NCBI GenBank assembly: GCA_964609615.1
Contig: CAZSRL010000003.1
Location: 1 to 64,000, forward strand
Direction of reading: 5' to 3'
Length of the DNA: 64,000 bases
DNA from: CAZSRL01 sp964609615
GTDB lineage: Bacteria > Bacillota_I > Bacilli_A > RF39 > UBA660
The translations under genes were made by a program, and so were the position numbers. A model generated the notes under the pieces. It searched no databases and had not been told where the DNA came from. It saw only the letters and a program-made list of their open reading frames with translations. Shown here piece by piece: positions 1 to 8,555 of this stretch. How positions within the stretch are numbered: position 1 is the first letter of the stretch; every line of letters starts with the position of its first letter.

Positions 1-198
1 AATATTATATTTGGTGCTGTTATCAATGAAGCACTTACTGACGAAGTAATAGTAACAGTAATCGCAACAGGATTTGAAGAAGAAAGTGAACCACTATATC
101 ACACACTTAAAAGAGAAGAAGAAAATCAATCAGTTAATAGACAACAACCTGAAGATGAAATAGATATACCACCATTTTTAAGAAATAGAGATTATTAA
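1..198 (+). CDS. ftsZ: Cell division protein FtsZ, C-terminal end (5' truncated)
   Basis: This is the last 65 codons of FtsZ, the tubulin-like GTPase that forms the cytokinetic ring; the start lies outside the window. The reading frame begins at base 1 and ends with TAA at 196-198. The visible part opens with NIIFGAVINEAL and runs into VTVIATGF, the end of the FtsZ tubulin C-terminal domain. A short acidic, Gln-rich linker follows. The protein ends in DIPPFLRNRDY, matching the conserved tail peptide by which FtsZ binds membrane tethers such as FtsA or SepF. The linker is short compared with most Bacilli. A hairpin terminator follows directly. Identification is secure despite truncation. Confidence 0.95.
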   Translation, partial: NIIFGAVINEALTDEVIVTVIATGFEEESEPLYHTLKREEENQSVNRQQPEDEIDIPPFLRNRDY

Positions 199-220
199 AG
201 ACTAATTTTAGTCTTTTTTT
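197..220 (+). terminator. Rho-independent terminator of ftsZ
   Basis: A 9-bp perfect stem (AAAGACTAA / TTAGTCTTT) with a tiny loop is followed by a T-run. It starts at the ftsZ stop codon. Confidence 0.85.
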
Positions 221-230
221 ATTATAAATA

Positions 231-259
231 TTTACTAAACAAAAAAAATATATTATAAT
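231..259 (+). promoter_or_regulatory. SigA-type promoter for the DUF6273-like surface gene
   Basis: TTTACT at 231-236 and TATAAT at 254-259 are separated by 17 bases. A ribosome-binding AGGTGG follows at 270-275 ahead of the GTG start at 286. Confidence 0.6.
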
Positions 260-285
260 TATTTAAGATAGGTGGATTAATAAAA

Positions 286-1830
286 GTGAAGAGCATTATA
301 AAAAAAATAATAAACAATAAAAAAATACTAATTATTATTTCAATTATTATAATACTAATTATAATATTTCTTTTATATTCCCTAAATATATTAAAAACAA
401 ACCCTATAAAAGAAACAAAACAAACACATAAAAACTGGAGTTATTATGTAGAAGATGGAGGAACGATTTTAAAAACAAATACTATACCAACATCAGATGA
501 ATATTATTTTAATAAAATTAAATGCAACGGATCAACTTTAAAAAATGATCAAGTATCTTATAATAAAACTACAAAAAAGTTTTCAATCTCAGGTATAACA
601 GAATCATCTAAATGTGATGTTTATTTTAAAAGAGGAACAACATTTGCATTATTGTTAAAACAAAATACACCTCCTTCTCCAGAACCAACTGGGTATGTTA
701 TGGGTGGTTTTAGAGACAAAGTAACCACAACATTATCAAAAGATGATCAACAACAAAAATACATTACATATGGAACTGGATATGAATTTAACGCAGTATC
801 TAGAAGCTTTACATTGACAGGAGTTTCAACTGCATTATACAAAGATGTTTATGACATACTTCCTGGCAAATATATTGTGTCTGCTTCTTTAAATGCTTCA
901 TCTTCACCTGCAACGTCATCAAATGTTTTTGCTAATAGTTTTTATAAAGTGTTATCGGCACCATACAATAGAACTTCAAGTGTAAAACTAACAATTCAAA
1001 GAGCGCATATAAAAAACTATCCTAATGGAATAGTAAATGCTATTGATAATGATGGACTTATAGCTGGTTCATATGATGACTATGGAAATACAACTTATTA
1101 TTACAAAGGAGCGGTTGATAATAATTATGTATCATTTGCTGGTTTTATTTGGAGAGTAGTTAGAATAAATGGTGATAGGAGCGTAAGACTTATACTTGAT
1201 AGGTACACTGATAATGTTGGCTCAAAGTGGTTTACAAGTAGTAATGCAACAGTTTATGCAACTGGAATGGGATATATTAATTATGGAACTTCAACAATTA
1301 AAACAGCGGTCGAGTCATGGTATAGTACAAATATTCCAACTGAAGAAAAAACAAAAGTAGCAACAACCAAATTTTGTAGTGATAAATCTGGAATTACTGC
1401 TTATTCTACTTCTTTACAATATTTTTCACCAGCAAAAAGGGAGGTTAGAGATATGTCTAACCCATTAGCAACACGTGAAGCAAGAATGACTTGTCCCGAT
1501 TCAAGCAATATTTATAATTTGAATGTAGGCTTATTAACATCTGATGAAGAGATTTATGCAGGAAATGCATATATAAATAAAGATAATTATTTATATAATC
1601 CACTTGATACCGTTCCTGATTCATGGTGGCTTATGTCTCCGCATAGTTGGGATGCATCTCATTATGTAAGAGCTTATACAGTATGTATAAATAACGGTAT
1701 TTGGTTAAGTAGTTTTGCTTTAAATTATAACTTTGGAATTAGACCCGTTCTTTCACTCAAATCCGATACATTATGTTCAACTGATAGTGCAATTAATCCT
1801 GGAACAAAATCAAATCCATATAAGTGTTAA
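286..1830 (+). CDS. Membrane-anchored surface protein with C-terminal DUF6273-like domain
   Basis: A 514-residue protein with a GTG start, 10 bases after AGGTGG. The N-terminus has a basic cytoplasmic stub and one strongly hydrophobic segment (about residues 12-35), so the rest should be outside the cell. A small module with two cysteines follows (about 45-115, KIKC then CDVYFK); it recurs in the next gene. From about residue 280 the sequence reads FAGFIWRVVRINGD, later WWLMSP and FGIRPVLSLK, the pattern I associate with DUF6273, a domain common in surface proteins of gut Firmicutes. It ends TKSNPYKC. The role is unknown; adhesion or ligand binding is inferred from the anchor-stalk-head layout. 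It is probably transcribed alone, between its own promoter and a hairpin terminator. Confidence 0.7.
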   Translation: MKSIIKKIINNKKILIIISIIIILIIIFLLYSLNILKTNPIKETKQTHKNWSYYVEDGGTILKTNTIPTSDEYYFNKIKCNGSTLKNDQVSYNKTTKKFSISGITESSKCDVYFKRGTTFALLLKQNTPPSPEPTGYVMGGFRDKVTTTLSKDDQQQKYITYGTGYEFNAVSRSFTLTGVSTALYKDVYDILPGKYIVSASLNASSSPATSSNVFANSFYKVLSAPYNRTSSVKLTIQRAHIKNYPNGIVNAIDNDGLIAGSYDDYGNTTYYYKGAVDNNYVSFAGFIWRVVRINGDRSVRLILDRYTDNVGSKWFTSSNATVYATGMGYINYGTSTIKTAVESWYSTNIPTEEKTKVATTKFCSDKSGITAYSTSLQYFSPAKREVRDMSNPLATREARMTCPDSSNIYNLNVGLLTSDEEIYAGNAYINKDNYLYNPLDTVPDSWWLMSPHSWDASHYVRAYTVCINNGIWLSSFALNYNFGIRPVLSLKSDTLCSTDSAINPGTKSNPYKC

Positions 1831-1837
1831 AAATATC

Positions 1838-1864
1838 AAACAAAGTAATTCATTACTTTGTTTT
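1838..1864 (+). terminator. Rho-independent terminator
   Basis: An 11-bp perfect stem (AAACAAAGTAA / TTACTTTGTTT) with a TTCA loop lies 8 bases after the stop codon of the upstream surface gene. Confidence 0.85.
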
Positions 1865-1870
1865 CATATC

Positions 1871-1899
1871 TTGTAAAGAAATAAAATAAATGATATAAT
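1871..1899 (+). promoter_or_regulatory. SigA-type promoter with extended -10
   Basis: TTGTAA (1871-1876), a 17-base spacer and TGATATAAT (TATAAT at 1894-1899) precede AAGGATGG and the ATG at 1926. Confidence 0.75.
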
Positions 1900-1925
1900 G
1901 AATTTATTATAAGGATGGTTTATAA

Positions 1926-4283
1926 ATGAAAATAAGTAAAAAAAGCAAAAAAATAATACTAACCATCATAATAATAGGATTAATAATATCTATTATAGTT
2001 TTTTTATGTAATAAAAAAGAAACAAAAGAAATAAATTTAAAAAATTCAAATAAACTAGCAATTATTTTAGAAAATGATAATGGAAATGTACAAACATCTG
2101 CATTCCCAGAAAATAATGATACATATACATTTCATAAAGTTACATGTGAAAATCTAGACACTTCAACAACAAATAAAATATATAAATGGGATAATGAAAA
2201 CTGGAAACTAAATTTTATAGCATCATCTACAACAAATATAGATGGAGAATTTAGTTGCCAAATATACTTTAAACCAACAATGCCAACTGCAACATATTCA
2301 GCAAACTCAACAAGTAATCCATATTCAACATTTACAGCACCAAAAACAGGATTATATAAAATAGAGCTTTGGGGAGCAAAGGGTGGATATGCCAACACTT
2401 CTACAGCGTATTATGGTGGATATGGAGCATATACATCTGGTGAAATTATTTTAAATAAAGGTGAAGAAATTTATATTTATGTTGGAAATGAAGGCCAAAG
2501 GGTTACTGGAACTACAAGTGCTACGACAGCACAAGATGGATACAACAGCGGAAACCAAGGAACATTTTATGCAAGTAATTCAACACACGGTGGCGGAGGA
2601 GGAGCAACGGATGTGAGACTTACATCGGGTGATTGGGATAACACAGCAAGCCTTCAAAGCAGAATAATGGTCGCCGCTGGAGGTGGAGGGTCCTCTTCCC
2701 ACGCGTCGGCACCAAGTTACTCTGGAACTGGAGGAGCAGGTGGGGGTTTAACTGGTTATAACGGAGTCACAGCCAATACAACTTGTTATGCATATGGACT
2801 TGGAGGAACACAAACAGCCGGCGGAAGCAGTCAACAATGTGCTTCGGATGGTCATGCTTACACAACCACTAGTACTTTCTTACCTTCTTTTGGTAGAGGA
2901 GGAGGGAGCCCATCCTATATTGCTAATACTTCTCTAAGCATATATGCTGGAGGCGGTGGAGGTTATTATGGTGGTAATGGAGGGTCTCACGCTCCAGGTG
3001 CAGGAGGTTCTTCATACATAAGTGGTCACACTGGATGCGTAGCTGTTCAAAAAGGTACATCTACTCCAAAAACTAATTGTACTACTGGAACAACTGATAA
3101 TAAATGTAGTATTCACTACAGTGACTATAAATTCACTAATACTGTCATGATAGATGGTAATGGATATTCATGGAGCAATGTTAAAGGCGGATACCAAAGA
3201 ATGCCAAGTGGTGAAACTGAAGGAGCATATTATGATCAAGGAGTTGGAAAAAATGGAAATGGTGCTGCAAGAATAACTCAAATAAAAAATAGTAATGACT
3301 TTGTATATACAAATAAAGAACAAGAATATACTGTTCCAAAAAATGGAACATATAAAATAGAATTATGGGGTTCTAGATCACACACAAATTCTGGTAAAGG
3401 ACAGGGTGGATATACAAGCGGAGAAATTGAGCTTAAAAAAAATGAAAAACTATATTTTTATGTCGGAAGTCAAGGTAACAAATGTACCAATGCAGTGGTA
3501 GGCACATGTTCAGGAGGTTACAATGGTGGAGCCCAAGGATATGTTAGTAGAACAACGTGTAACCAGGGCGCTTATGGAGGATCTGGTGCAACAGATGTAA
3601 GACTTTATTCAAATGGTGAATGGAATAATGTTGAAAGTTTAAGAAGTAGAATTATGGTTGCAGGTGGAGCAGCAGGTGGCTATTCTGAATATTGCAGTAC
3701 TTCTGACAATGCAAATACATATGCTGCGTATGGCGGAGGACTTGAAGGCTATTCTGCAGTTTATGCTTCAAAAGCAGGATATTCTGATCTTAATCCAACC
3801 GGAGGAACACAAATTGATGGAGGGCAGGGATTAAATAGTTGGCAAGCAACATCTTACATAACTACTGCTTATACCGGTTTATTTGGACAAGGTGGAACAG
3901 GCGGTAATAGTTATTCAGGAGGAGGCGGTGGCTACTGGGGAGGAGCATCAGGAGTATGGCAGCCTGGAGGTGGCGGTTCTTCATACATAAGCGGACACAC
4001 AGGTTGTGTAGCAGTACAAGAAGGAACAGATGATCCAAAAGTCTTGTCAAATGGTGATGAGTGTGATACTGGAACTGATATTAATTTATGTAGTATTCAT
4101 TATAGTAATAAGGTATTTACTAATACTTTAATGATAGATGGTGCTGGTTATACTTGGACTAATGAAAAGGCAAGTACTGCCGGAACTAATCTCATGCCTA
4201 GCCCATATGGCGGAACGTATTCATCGGGTGTAGGTCATAGTGGTAGTGGTTTTGCTCGTATAACATATATTGGTGGAAGTTAA
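1926..4283 (+). CDS. Membrane-anchored protein with two ALK/LTK-like glycine-rich domains
   Basis: A 785-residue protein. One hydrophobic segment (about residues 10-28) follows a lysine-rich start. A two-cysteine module (about 50-118, KVTC then CQIYFK) matches the one in the preceding gene. Two long tandem domains follow (about 120-455 and 457-785). Each starts with a TAPKTGLYKIELWGAKGG-type strand, then GGYxSGEI, YxYVGxxG, GGGGGATDVRL, SRIMVAAGGGG, a run of Gly-rich loops, and SSYISGHTGCVAVQ. That order matches the glycine-rich domain of the ALK and LTK receptors (Pfam ALK_LTK_GRD family), which also occurs in bacterial surface proteins. Each domain ends with a Cys-containing CSIHYS / MIDGxGYxW segment. 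It has its own promoter and terminator. The ligand is unknown. Several G/C-richer stretches reflect the Gly codons. Confidence 0.8.
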   Translation: MKISKKSKKIILTIIIIGLIISIIVFLCNKKETKEINLKNSNKLAIILENDNGNVQTSAFPENNDTYTFHKVTCENLDTSTTNKIYKWDNENWKLNFIASSTTNIDGEFSCQIYFKPTMPTATYSANSTSNPYSTFTAPKTGLYKIELWGAKGGYANTSTAYYGGYGAYTSGEIILNKGEEIYIYVGNEGQRVTGTTSATTAQDGYNSGNQGTFYASNSTHGGGGGATDVRLTSGDWDNTASLQSRIMVAAGGGGSSSHASAPSYSGTGGAGGGLTGYNGVTANTTCYAYGLGGTQTAGGSSQQCASDGHAYTTTSTFLPSFGRGGGSPSYIANTSLSIYAGGGGGYYGGNGGSHAPGAGGSSYISGHTGCVAVQKGTSTPKTNCTTGTTDNKCSIHYSDYKFTNTVMIDGNGYSWSNVKGGYQRMPSGETEGAYYDQGVGKNGNGAARITQIKNSNDFVYTNKEQEYTVPKNGTYKIELWGSRSHTNSGKGQGGYTSGEIELKKNEKLYFYVGSQGNKCTNAVVGTCSGGYNGGAQGYVSRTTCNQGAYGGSGATDVRLYSNGEWNNVESLRSRIMVAGGAAGGYSEYCSTSDNANTYAAYGGGLEGYSAVYASKAGYSDLNPTGGTQIDGGQGLNSWQATSYITTAYTGLFGQGGTGGNSYSGGGGGYWGGASGVWQPGGGGSSYISGHTGCVAVQEGTDDPKVLSNGDECDTGTDINLCSIHYSNKVFTNTLMIDGAGYTWTNEKASTAGTNLMPSPYGGTYSSGVGHSGSGFARITYIGGS

Positions 4284-4292
4284 ATTAATAAT

Positions 4293-4323
4293 AAGATATA
4301 TTTTGTAATATGTCTTTTTTTTT
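4293..4323 (+). terminator. Rho-independent terminator
   Basis: Stem AAGATATATT / AATATGTCTT (one G-U pair), loop TTGT, then a run of T. It overlaps the promoter of yqeG. Confidence 0.8.
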
Positions 4324-4331
4324 GATATAAT
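4303..4331 (+). promoter_or_regulatory. SigA-type promoter for yqeG-yqeH, inside the upstream terminator
   Basis: TTGTAA (4303-4308), 17 bases, then TGATATAAT (TATAAT 4326-4331). The -35 box is in the loop and descending arm of the terminator hairpin. Confidence 0.6.
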
Positions 4332-4353
4332 TTATTCATAGGATGTGATTGGT

Positions 4354-4878
4354 GTGTTGGAACAATATGTTGCGGATAAGTATTATAAAAGTGTTTTTGA
4401 AATTGATTATAAGAAGTTAAAAAAGAGTGGTATAAAGTGTATTTTGTTTGATCTTGATAATACGATAGTACCACCTACTATTAAAAAACCTACTAAGAAA
4501 CTTATTGATTTGTTTGAGGAACTTAAGGATATGGGATTTAAATTAATTATTTTTGCGAATAGTCCTAGAAGTAGGGTTGAGGTTTTTAAAAACACTTTAG
4601 GGGTTGATTCTTGTGCTTTGTGTTTTAAACCTAATAAGGATAAGTATTTAAGAATAATGGATGTATATGACTATAAACCCGAAGAAATTTGTGCGGTTGG
4701 TGATGAAATTGTTACTGATATTTTAGGTGCTAATAAGTTGAATATTTTAAGTATTTTGGTTAATCCAATAAGTACTAAGGATAATATTACTAGTTCTGTT
4801 ACTCGTAAGTTAGAAAAACAAATTATAAGAAAGTTAAACAAAAATGATATATTTAGAAGGGGTAAATATTATGAGTAA
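4354..4878 (+). CDS. yqeG: YqeG family HAD-type phosphatase
   Basis: A HAD superfamily protein of the YqeG (class IIIA) family. Motif I is FDLDNTIV (about residues 34-41), motif II is in FANSPRSR, and VGDEIVTDILGANK holds the acidic motif IV region. Family members are small phosphatases linked by gene position to the ribosome-assembly GTPase YqeH; the substrate is not established. I use the GTG at 4354 because it gives MLEQYVADKYY, like the usual N-terminus, and sits about 10 bases from AGGA. The upstream GTG at 4345 is too close to the ribosome-binding site. The last 8 bases overlap yqeH, as expected for coupled translation. Confidence 0.88.
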   Translation: MLEQYVADKYYKSVFEIDYKKLKKSGIKCILFDLDNTIVPPTIKKPTKKLIDLFEELKDMGFKLIIFANSPRSRVEVFKNTLGVDSCALCFKPNKDKYLRIMDVYDYKPEEICAVGDEIVTDILGANKLNILSILVNPISTKDNITSSVTRKLEKQIIRKLNKNDIFRRGKYYE

Positions 4879-5866
4879 ATGTATAGGATGTGGTTGTACT
4901 CTTCAAAGTTCTAGTGTTAATAAAGATGGTTTTATTAATAAAGATAAAAAAGATGATGCTAAATATTGTGAAAGATGTTTTAAGATTAAGCATTATGGGG
5001 AGTATACTGTTATTACTGAGAAGATTGAGTTTAATAAATTAATTAGTAAGATTAATAATACTAATAGTTTAGTTGTGTTTTTAATTGATATATTAAATTT
5101 AACTTATGAAAATGTAGAATACATTAAGAAATTTCAAAATGAAGTTTTTGTTATTTTAACTAAAAGGGATGTTATACCTAAAAGTGTTAAAGATAGTAAA
5201 ATAATTGAGTATTTTAAAGATAATTTTTATAAAACAGATAATGTAATGTGTGTTAGTAGTTTTAAGAATAAAAATATAGATAAGTTTATTAATTATATAA
5301 ATACATATAATTATAAAAGTTTATATGTTGTTGGTTTTACTAATAGTGGTAAGTCTAGTTTTATTAATTCTTTAATGAAAGCTGTTGGTATTAAACCAAC
5401 TATAACAACTAGTGTTATACCAAATACAACTATTAATAATATAGAAATTAAAATAATAGATTTTTGTGTAATAGATACACCTGGTTTTATATCTAGTAGT
5501 AGTATTTATAATTTTATAACTTTTGATGAAGTTAAAAAACTTACTCCATTAAAGGAATTAAAAGTTAAAACATATCAAATTAAACCAAAAGAAACAATTA
5601 TTATAGATAATATTATTAGAATAGATTATAATAGTGATATTAAAAATTCATTTAGTTTTTATATGAGTAATAAGCTTAATTATAAAAGAATGAAAGCAAG
5701 TACAAGGGATGATTTAAAAGCACTTCCTAAGAAGAATCTTCATATTAATAAAAATGAAGATATTGTAATAAATGGTCTTGGGTTTATAAAAATAGTAAAA
5801 GAATGTGATGTTGTAATATATACTTTAGATGAAAAATTAATAAGTATTAGAAAAAGTATGATTTAG
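4871..5866 (+). CDS. yqeH: Ribosome biogenesis GTPase YqeH
   Basis: A circularly permuted GTPase of about 331 residues that acts in 30S subunit assembly in B. subtilis. An N-terminal zinc-finger region shows CIGCGCTLQ and, later, CERC. The GTPase motifs come in permuted order: G4 TKRD, then G1 GFTNSGKSS (about residue 157), then G3 DTPG. The C-terminal part is the usual RNA/protein-binding extension. The start is the ATG at 4871, with AGAAGGGG ahead of it; an in-frame ATG at 4844 would add nine residues before the zinc finger and lacks support. It overlaps yqeG by 8 bases, a pairing conserved in Firmicutes. mutL follows 11 bases later. Confidence 0.92.
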   Translation: MSKCIGCGCTLQSSSVNKDGFINKDKKDDAKYCERCFKIKHYGEYTVITEKIEFNKLISKINNTNSLVVFLIDILNLTYENVEYIKKFQNEVFVILTKRDVIPKSVKDSKIIEYFKDNFYKTDNVMCVSSFKNKNIDKFINYINTYNYKSLYVVGFTNSGKSSFINSLMKAVGIKPTITTSVIPNTTINNIEIKIIDFCVIDTPGFISSSSIYNFITFDEVKKLTPLKELKVKTYQIKPKETIIIDNIIRIDYNSDIKNSFSFYMSNKLNYKRMKASTRDDLKALPKKNLHINKNEDIVINGLGFIKIVKECDVVIYTLDEKLISIRKSMI

Positions 5867-5877
5867 GAGAAGATAAT

Positions 5878-7566
5878 ATGTCTATAATTAAAGTAATGGA
5901 CTCTAGTTTAAGTAATAAAATCGCCGCAGGTGAAGTTGTAGAAAAATGTGCGAGTGTAGTAAAAGAACTTGTAGAAAATAGTATAGATGCTAAAAGCGGT
6001 AATATAAAAATAGAATTAATAAAAAGTGGGACTAAAAGTATTAAAGTAGTTGATGATGGTATTGGTATGGATAAAGTTGATGCTAAAAAAGCATTTTTAA
6101 GACATGCTACTAGTAAATTATTAAATGAAGAAGATTTAGAGTTTATTAATACTTTAGGTTTTAGAGGTGAAGCCCTTTCTTCTATCGCATCAGTTAGTGA
6201 TATTGAAATAAATACTTGTAAAGATAGTGGAGTATTTTTAAAACTTGTTGGTGGTGTATTAAAAGAAGAAAGTATTGGTGAAGAAAGAAAAGGAACAAGT
6301 ATAGTTGTAAAAGATTTGTTTTATAATACCCCAGCAAGACTTAAATTTTTAAAAAGTTTAAATACTGAACTTGCTAATATTACTTCTCTTGTTAATACTT
6401 TAGCATTATCTCACTGTGATATATCTTTTAGTTTATATAATGATAATAAATTAATTTTAAAGACAAGTGGTAGTTCTAATTTACTTAAAACAATATATGA
6501 AATATATGGAAGTAATATAAGTAAAAATATGGTTTATATTGAAGGGTATAATGATGATTTTAAAATAAGTGGTTATGTCAGTAATATAAATATTTATAAA
6601 AGTAGTAAAAAAGATATGATTATTTTTGTTAATGGGAGAATTATTAAAAATATTTTTATTAATAGAGTAATTAAAGACGCTTATCATACTTTTTTAGCAG
6701 AAAATAAATATCCAATAACTATTATTAATATAGAAGTTGATCCAACTTTAATTGATGTTAATATACATCCTACTAAACAAGATATAAATATAAGTAAAAA
6801 AGATATTCTTGAAGATTTATTATTTAATATTATTAGAAATAAACTTAATAATATAGATAATAAAATTATAATAGAAGAAGAAGAGGATTTATTAGAAGAT
6901 AAAAAAATTATTAATTATGAAGAATTATCTTTTTCTTTTAATAGTGAAGATAATAGTGTTTTAAGTAATGATGTTGAAGTAAAAAATGAAATGTTTTATC
7001 CAGTAGGATTAGTAATGGGTACTTATCTAGTATGTCAAAATGAATCTGATATGTTTTTAATTGATATACACGCAGCAAATGAAAGAATTAATTATGAAAT
7101 ATATTTAAAAGCATTAAAAGAAAAAGAAATAAGTACTACTTCTATGCTTATTCCTGTTGTATTAGAGTATACTAAAGATGAATGTATAAAGCTTGAGTCT
7201 GTTATCAAAGAAATAAAAAACATTGGTTTTTCTTTAGAACCATTTGGAATAAACACATATAAGATAACTTCTCATCCAACTTGGTTAATAGAAGGTTATG
7301 AAGAGGAAAGTATTAGAAGAATATTTGATATGTTTATTAATTATGATTCTTCTTTTGATAGAGTAAAGTTTAATGAACGTCTTGCTATTAATTTAGCGTG
7401 TAAGATGAGTGTTAAAGCTAATACTTTAATAAGTGTTAAGGAAGAAGAGAATCTTATTAGTAGGCTTTTAAATTGCTCTTTTCCATATACTTGTCCTCAT
7501 GGAAGACCAACAATAATTAAATATAGTAAATATGAACTTGAAAGAATGTTTAAGAGGGTGAATTAA
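5878..7566 (+). CDS. mutL: DNA mismatch repair protein MutL
   Basis: 562 residues. The GHKL ATPase region shows NKIAAGEVVEKCASVVKELV, VDDGIGM, RHATSK and GFRGEALSSI within the first 110 residues. The C-terminal dimerisation/endonuclease region shows DIHAANERINYE, ACKMSVKAN and CPHGRPT. These match the DxHA(x)2E(x)4E, ACK and CPHGRP metal-site motifs of nicking-competent MutL. The first motif has Ile where Gln is usual. MutL links mismatch recognition by MutS to strand incision. No mutS is in the window; miaA starts on the next base after the stop, a pairing common in bacteria. Low-complexity Asn/Ile/Lys linkers separate the domains. Confidence 0.95.
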   Translation: MSIIKVMDSSLSNKIAAGEVVEKCASVVKELVENSIDAKSGNIKIELIKSGTKSIKVVDDGIGMDKVDAKKAFLRHATSKLLNEEDLEFINTLGFRGEALSSIASVSDIEINTCKDSGVFLKLVGGVLKEESIGEERKGTSIVVKDLFYNTPARLKFLKSLNTELANITSLVNTLALSHCDISFSLYNDNKLILKTSGSSNLLKTIYEIYGSNISKNMVYIEGYNDDFKISGYVSNINIYKSSKKDMIIFVNGRIIKNIFINRVIKDAYHTFLAENKYPITIINIEVDPTLIDVNIHPTKQDINISKKDILEDLLFNIIRNKLNNIDNKIIIEEEEDLLEDKKIINYEELSFSFNSEDNSVLSNDVEVKNEMFYPVGLVMGTYLVCQNESDMFLIDIHAANERINYEIYLKALKEKEISTTSMLIPVVLEYTKDECIKLESVIKEIKNIGFSLEPFGINTYKITSHPTWLIEGYEEESIRRIFDMFINYDSSFDRVKFNERLAINLACKMSVKANTLISVKEEENLISRLLNCSFPYTCPHGRPTIIKYSKYELERMFKRVN

Positions 7567-8457
7567 ATGATTAAACCTATTGTAATAGTAGGACCTACTG
7601 GTGTAGGTAAAACTAAGTTAAGTATTATGCTTGCTAAAAAATATAAAGCATGTGTTATAAGTTGTGATTCTGTTCAATTATATAAAGATTTTAATATAGG
7701 ATCTGCTAAAATAAAAGAGGATGAAAAAGAAGGCATTACTCATTATTTTATAGATTTACTAGATTTATCTAAAGATTATTCAGTAGCGGACTATCAAAGA
7801 GAAGCAAGAGATGTATTAAATATGCTTATATATAATAATAAACCTGTAATAATAGTAGGTGGAACTGGGTTATATGTTAAAGCTTTATTATATGGTTATA
7901 GATTTGAAGAAGAAGAAGAGTTAAAAAATAGAAATGAATTTGATAGTTATACTAATGAAGAATTAAAAGAAGAAATTAATAAAGTATATCCAGAAAATAA
8001 TATAAATTTAAATAATAGAAAGAGAATGATTAGGTTTTTATCTTCTTATAAAGCAAAAGGAAAGATTATTAGAAATGAATTAGATAAAGATAGACTTCTT
8101 TATGATTCAATTATAATTGGTCTTACAACCTCTAGAAATATATTATATGATAATATAAATAAAAGAGTAGATAAAATGATAGAAGAAGGATTAGTAGAAG
8201 AAGCTAAAGATTTATATGATAGAAAAGTAAATAAATGTAAAAGTATTATTGGTTATAAAGAATTGTATAAATATTTTGATGGAGAAATAACTTTAGATAG
8301 AGCAATTGAATTAATAAAACAAAACACCAGAAGATTTGCTAAAAGACAATATACTTGGTTTAATAACCAAATGGATGTTAAATGGTTTACAGTTAATTTT
8401 ATTAATTTTAATAAAACTTTTAAAGAAATTACTAAATATATAAAAAAACAAAAATAA
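7567..8457 (+). CDS. miaA: tRNA dimethylallyltransferase MiaA
   Basis: 296 residues. MiaA transfers dimethylallyl to N6 of A37 in tRNAs that read codons starting with U. The P-loop is GPTGVGKTKLS at residues 8-18. CDSVQLYKDFNIGSAKI and HYFIDLLDLSKDYSVADYQ are the family's substrate-binding segments, and GGTGLYVKALLYG follows. The C-terminal part carries IGYKEL and RRFAKRQYTWFN, the tRNA-binding end of the family. The start codon directly abuts the mutL stop, with GAGGGTG of mutL as ribosome-binding site. A terminator follows. Confidence 0.95.
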   Translation: MIKPIVIVGPTGVGKTKLSIMLAKKYKACVISCDSVQLYKDFNIGSAKIKEDEKEGITHYFIDLLDLSKDYSVADYQREARDVLNMLIYNNKPVIIVGGTGLYVKALLYGYRFEEEEELKNRNEFDSYTNEELKEEINKVYPENNINLNNRKRMIRFLSSYKAKGKIIRNELDKDRLLYDSIIIGLTTSRNILYDNINKRVDKMIEEGLVEEAKDLYDRKVNKCKSIIGYKELYKYFDGEITLDRAIELIKQNTRRFAKRQYTWFNNQMDVKWFTVNFINFNKTFKEITKYIKKQK

Positions 8458-8475
8458 ATTATTTTTGTTTTTTAT
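8444..8475 (+). terminator. A/T-rich terminator of mutL-miaA
   Basis: Stem AAAAACAAAAATAA / TTATTTTTGTTTTT around a minimal loop, ending in T residues; it overlaps the miaA 3' end. Confidence 0.7.
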
Positions 8476-8493
8476 TGTTTTTACTACATAAAG

Positions 8494-8522
8494 TTGAAAA
8501 AAACAACTAAATGTGTTATAAT
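8494..8522 (+). promoter_or_regulatory. Strong SigA promoter with extended -10
   Basis: TTGAAA (8494-8499), 17-base spacer, TGTTATAAT with TATAAT at 8517-8522. A purine-rich AAAGGGGG ribosome-binding site follows before the ATG at 8556. Confidence 0.8.
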
Positions 8523-8555
8523 ATATGCGTTTATTTTTAAAGGGGGTTAAAAATA

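Noticed and set aside
286..4283. Diversity-generating retroelement with variable C-type-lectin-like head (GIRPVLSLK end)
   Set aside because: No reverse transcriptase gene and no template/variable repeat pair is visible nearby.
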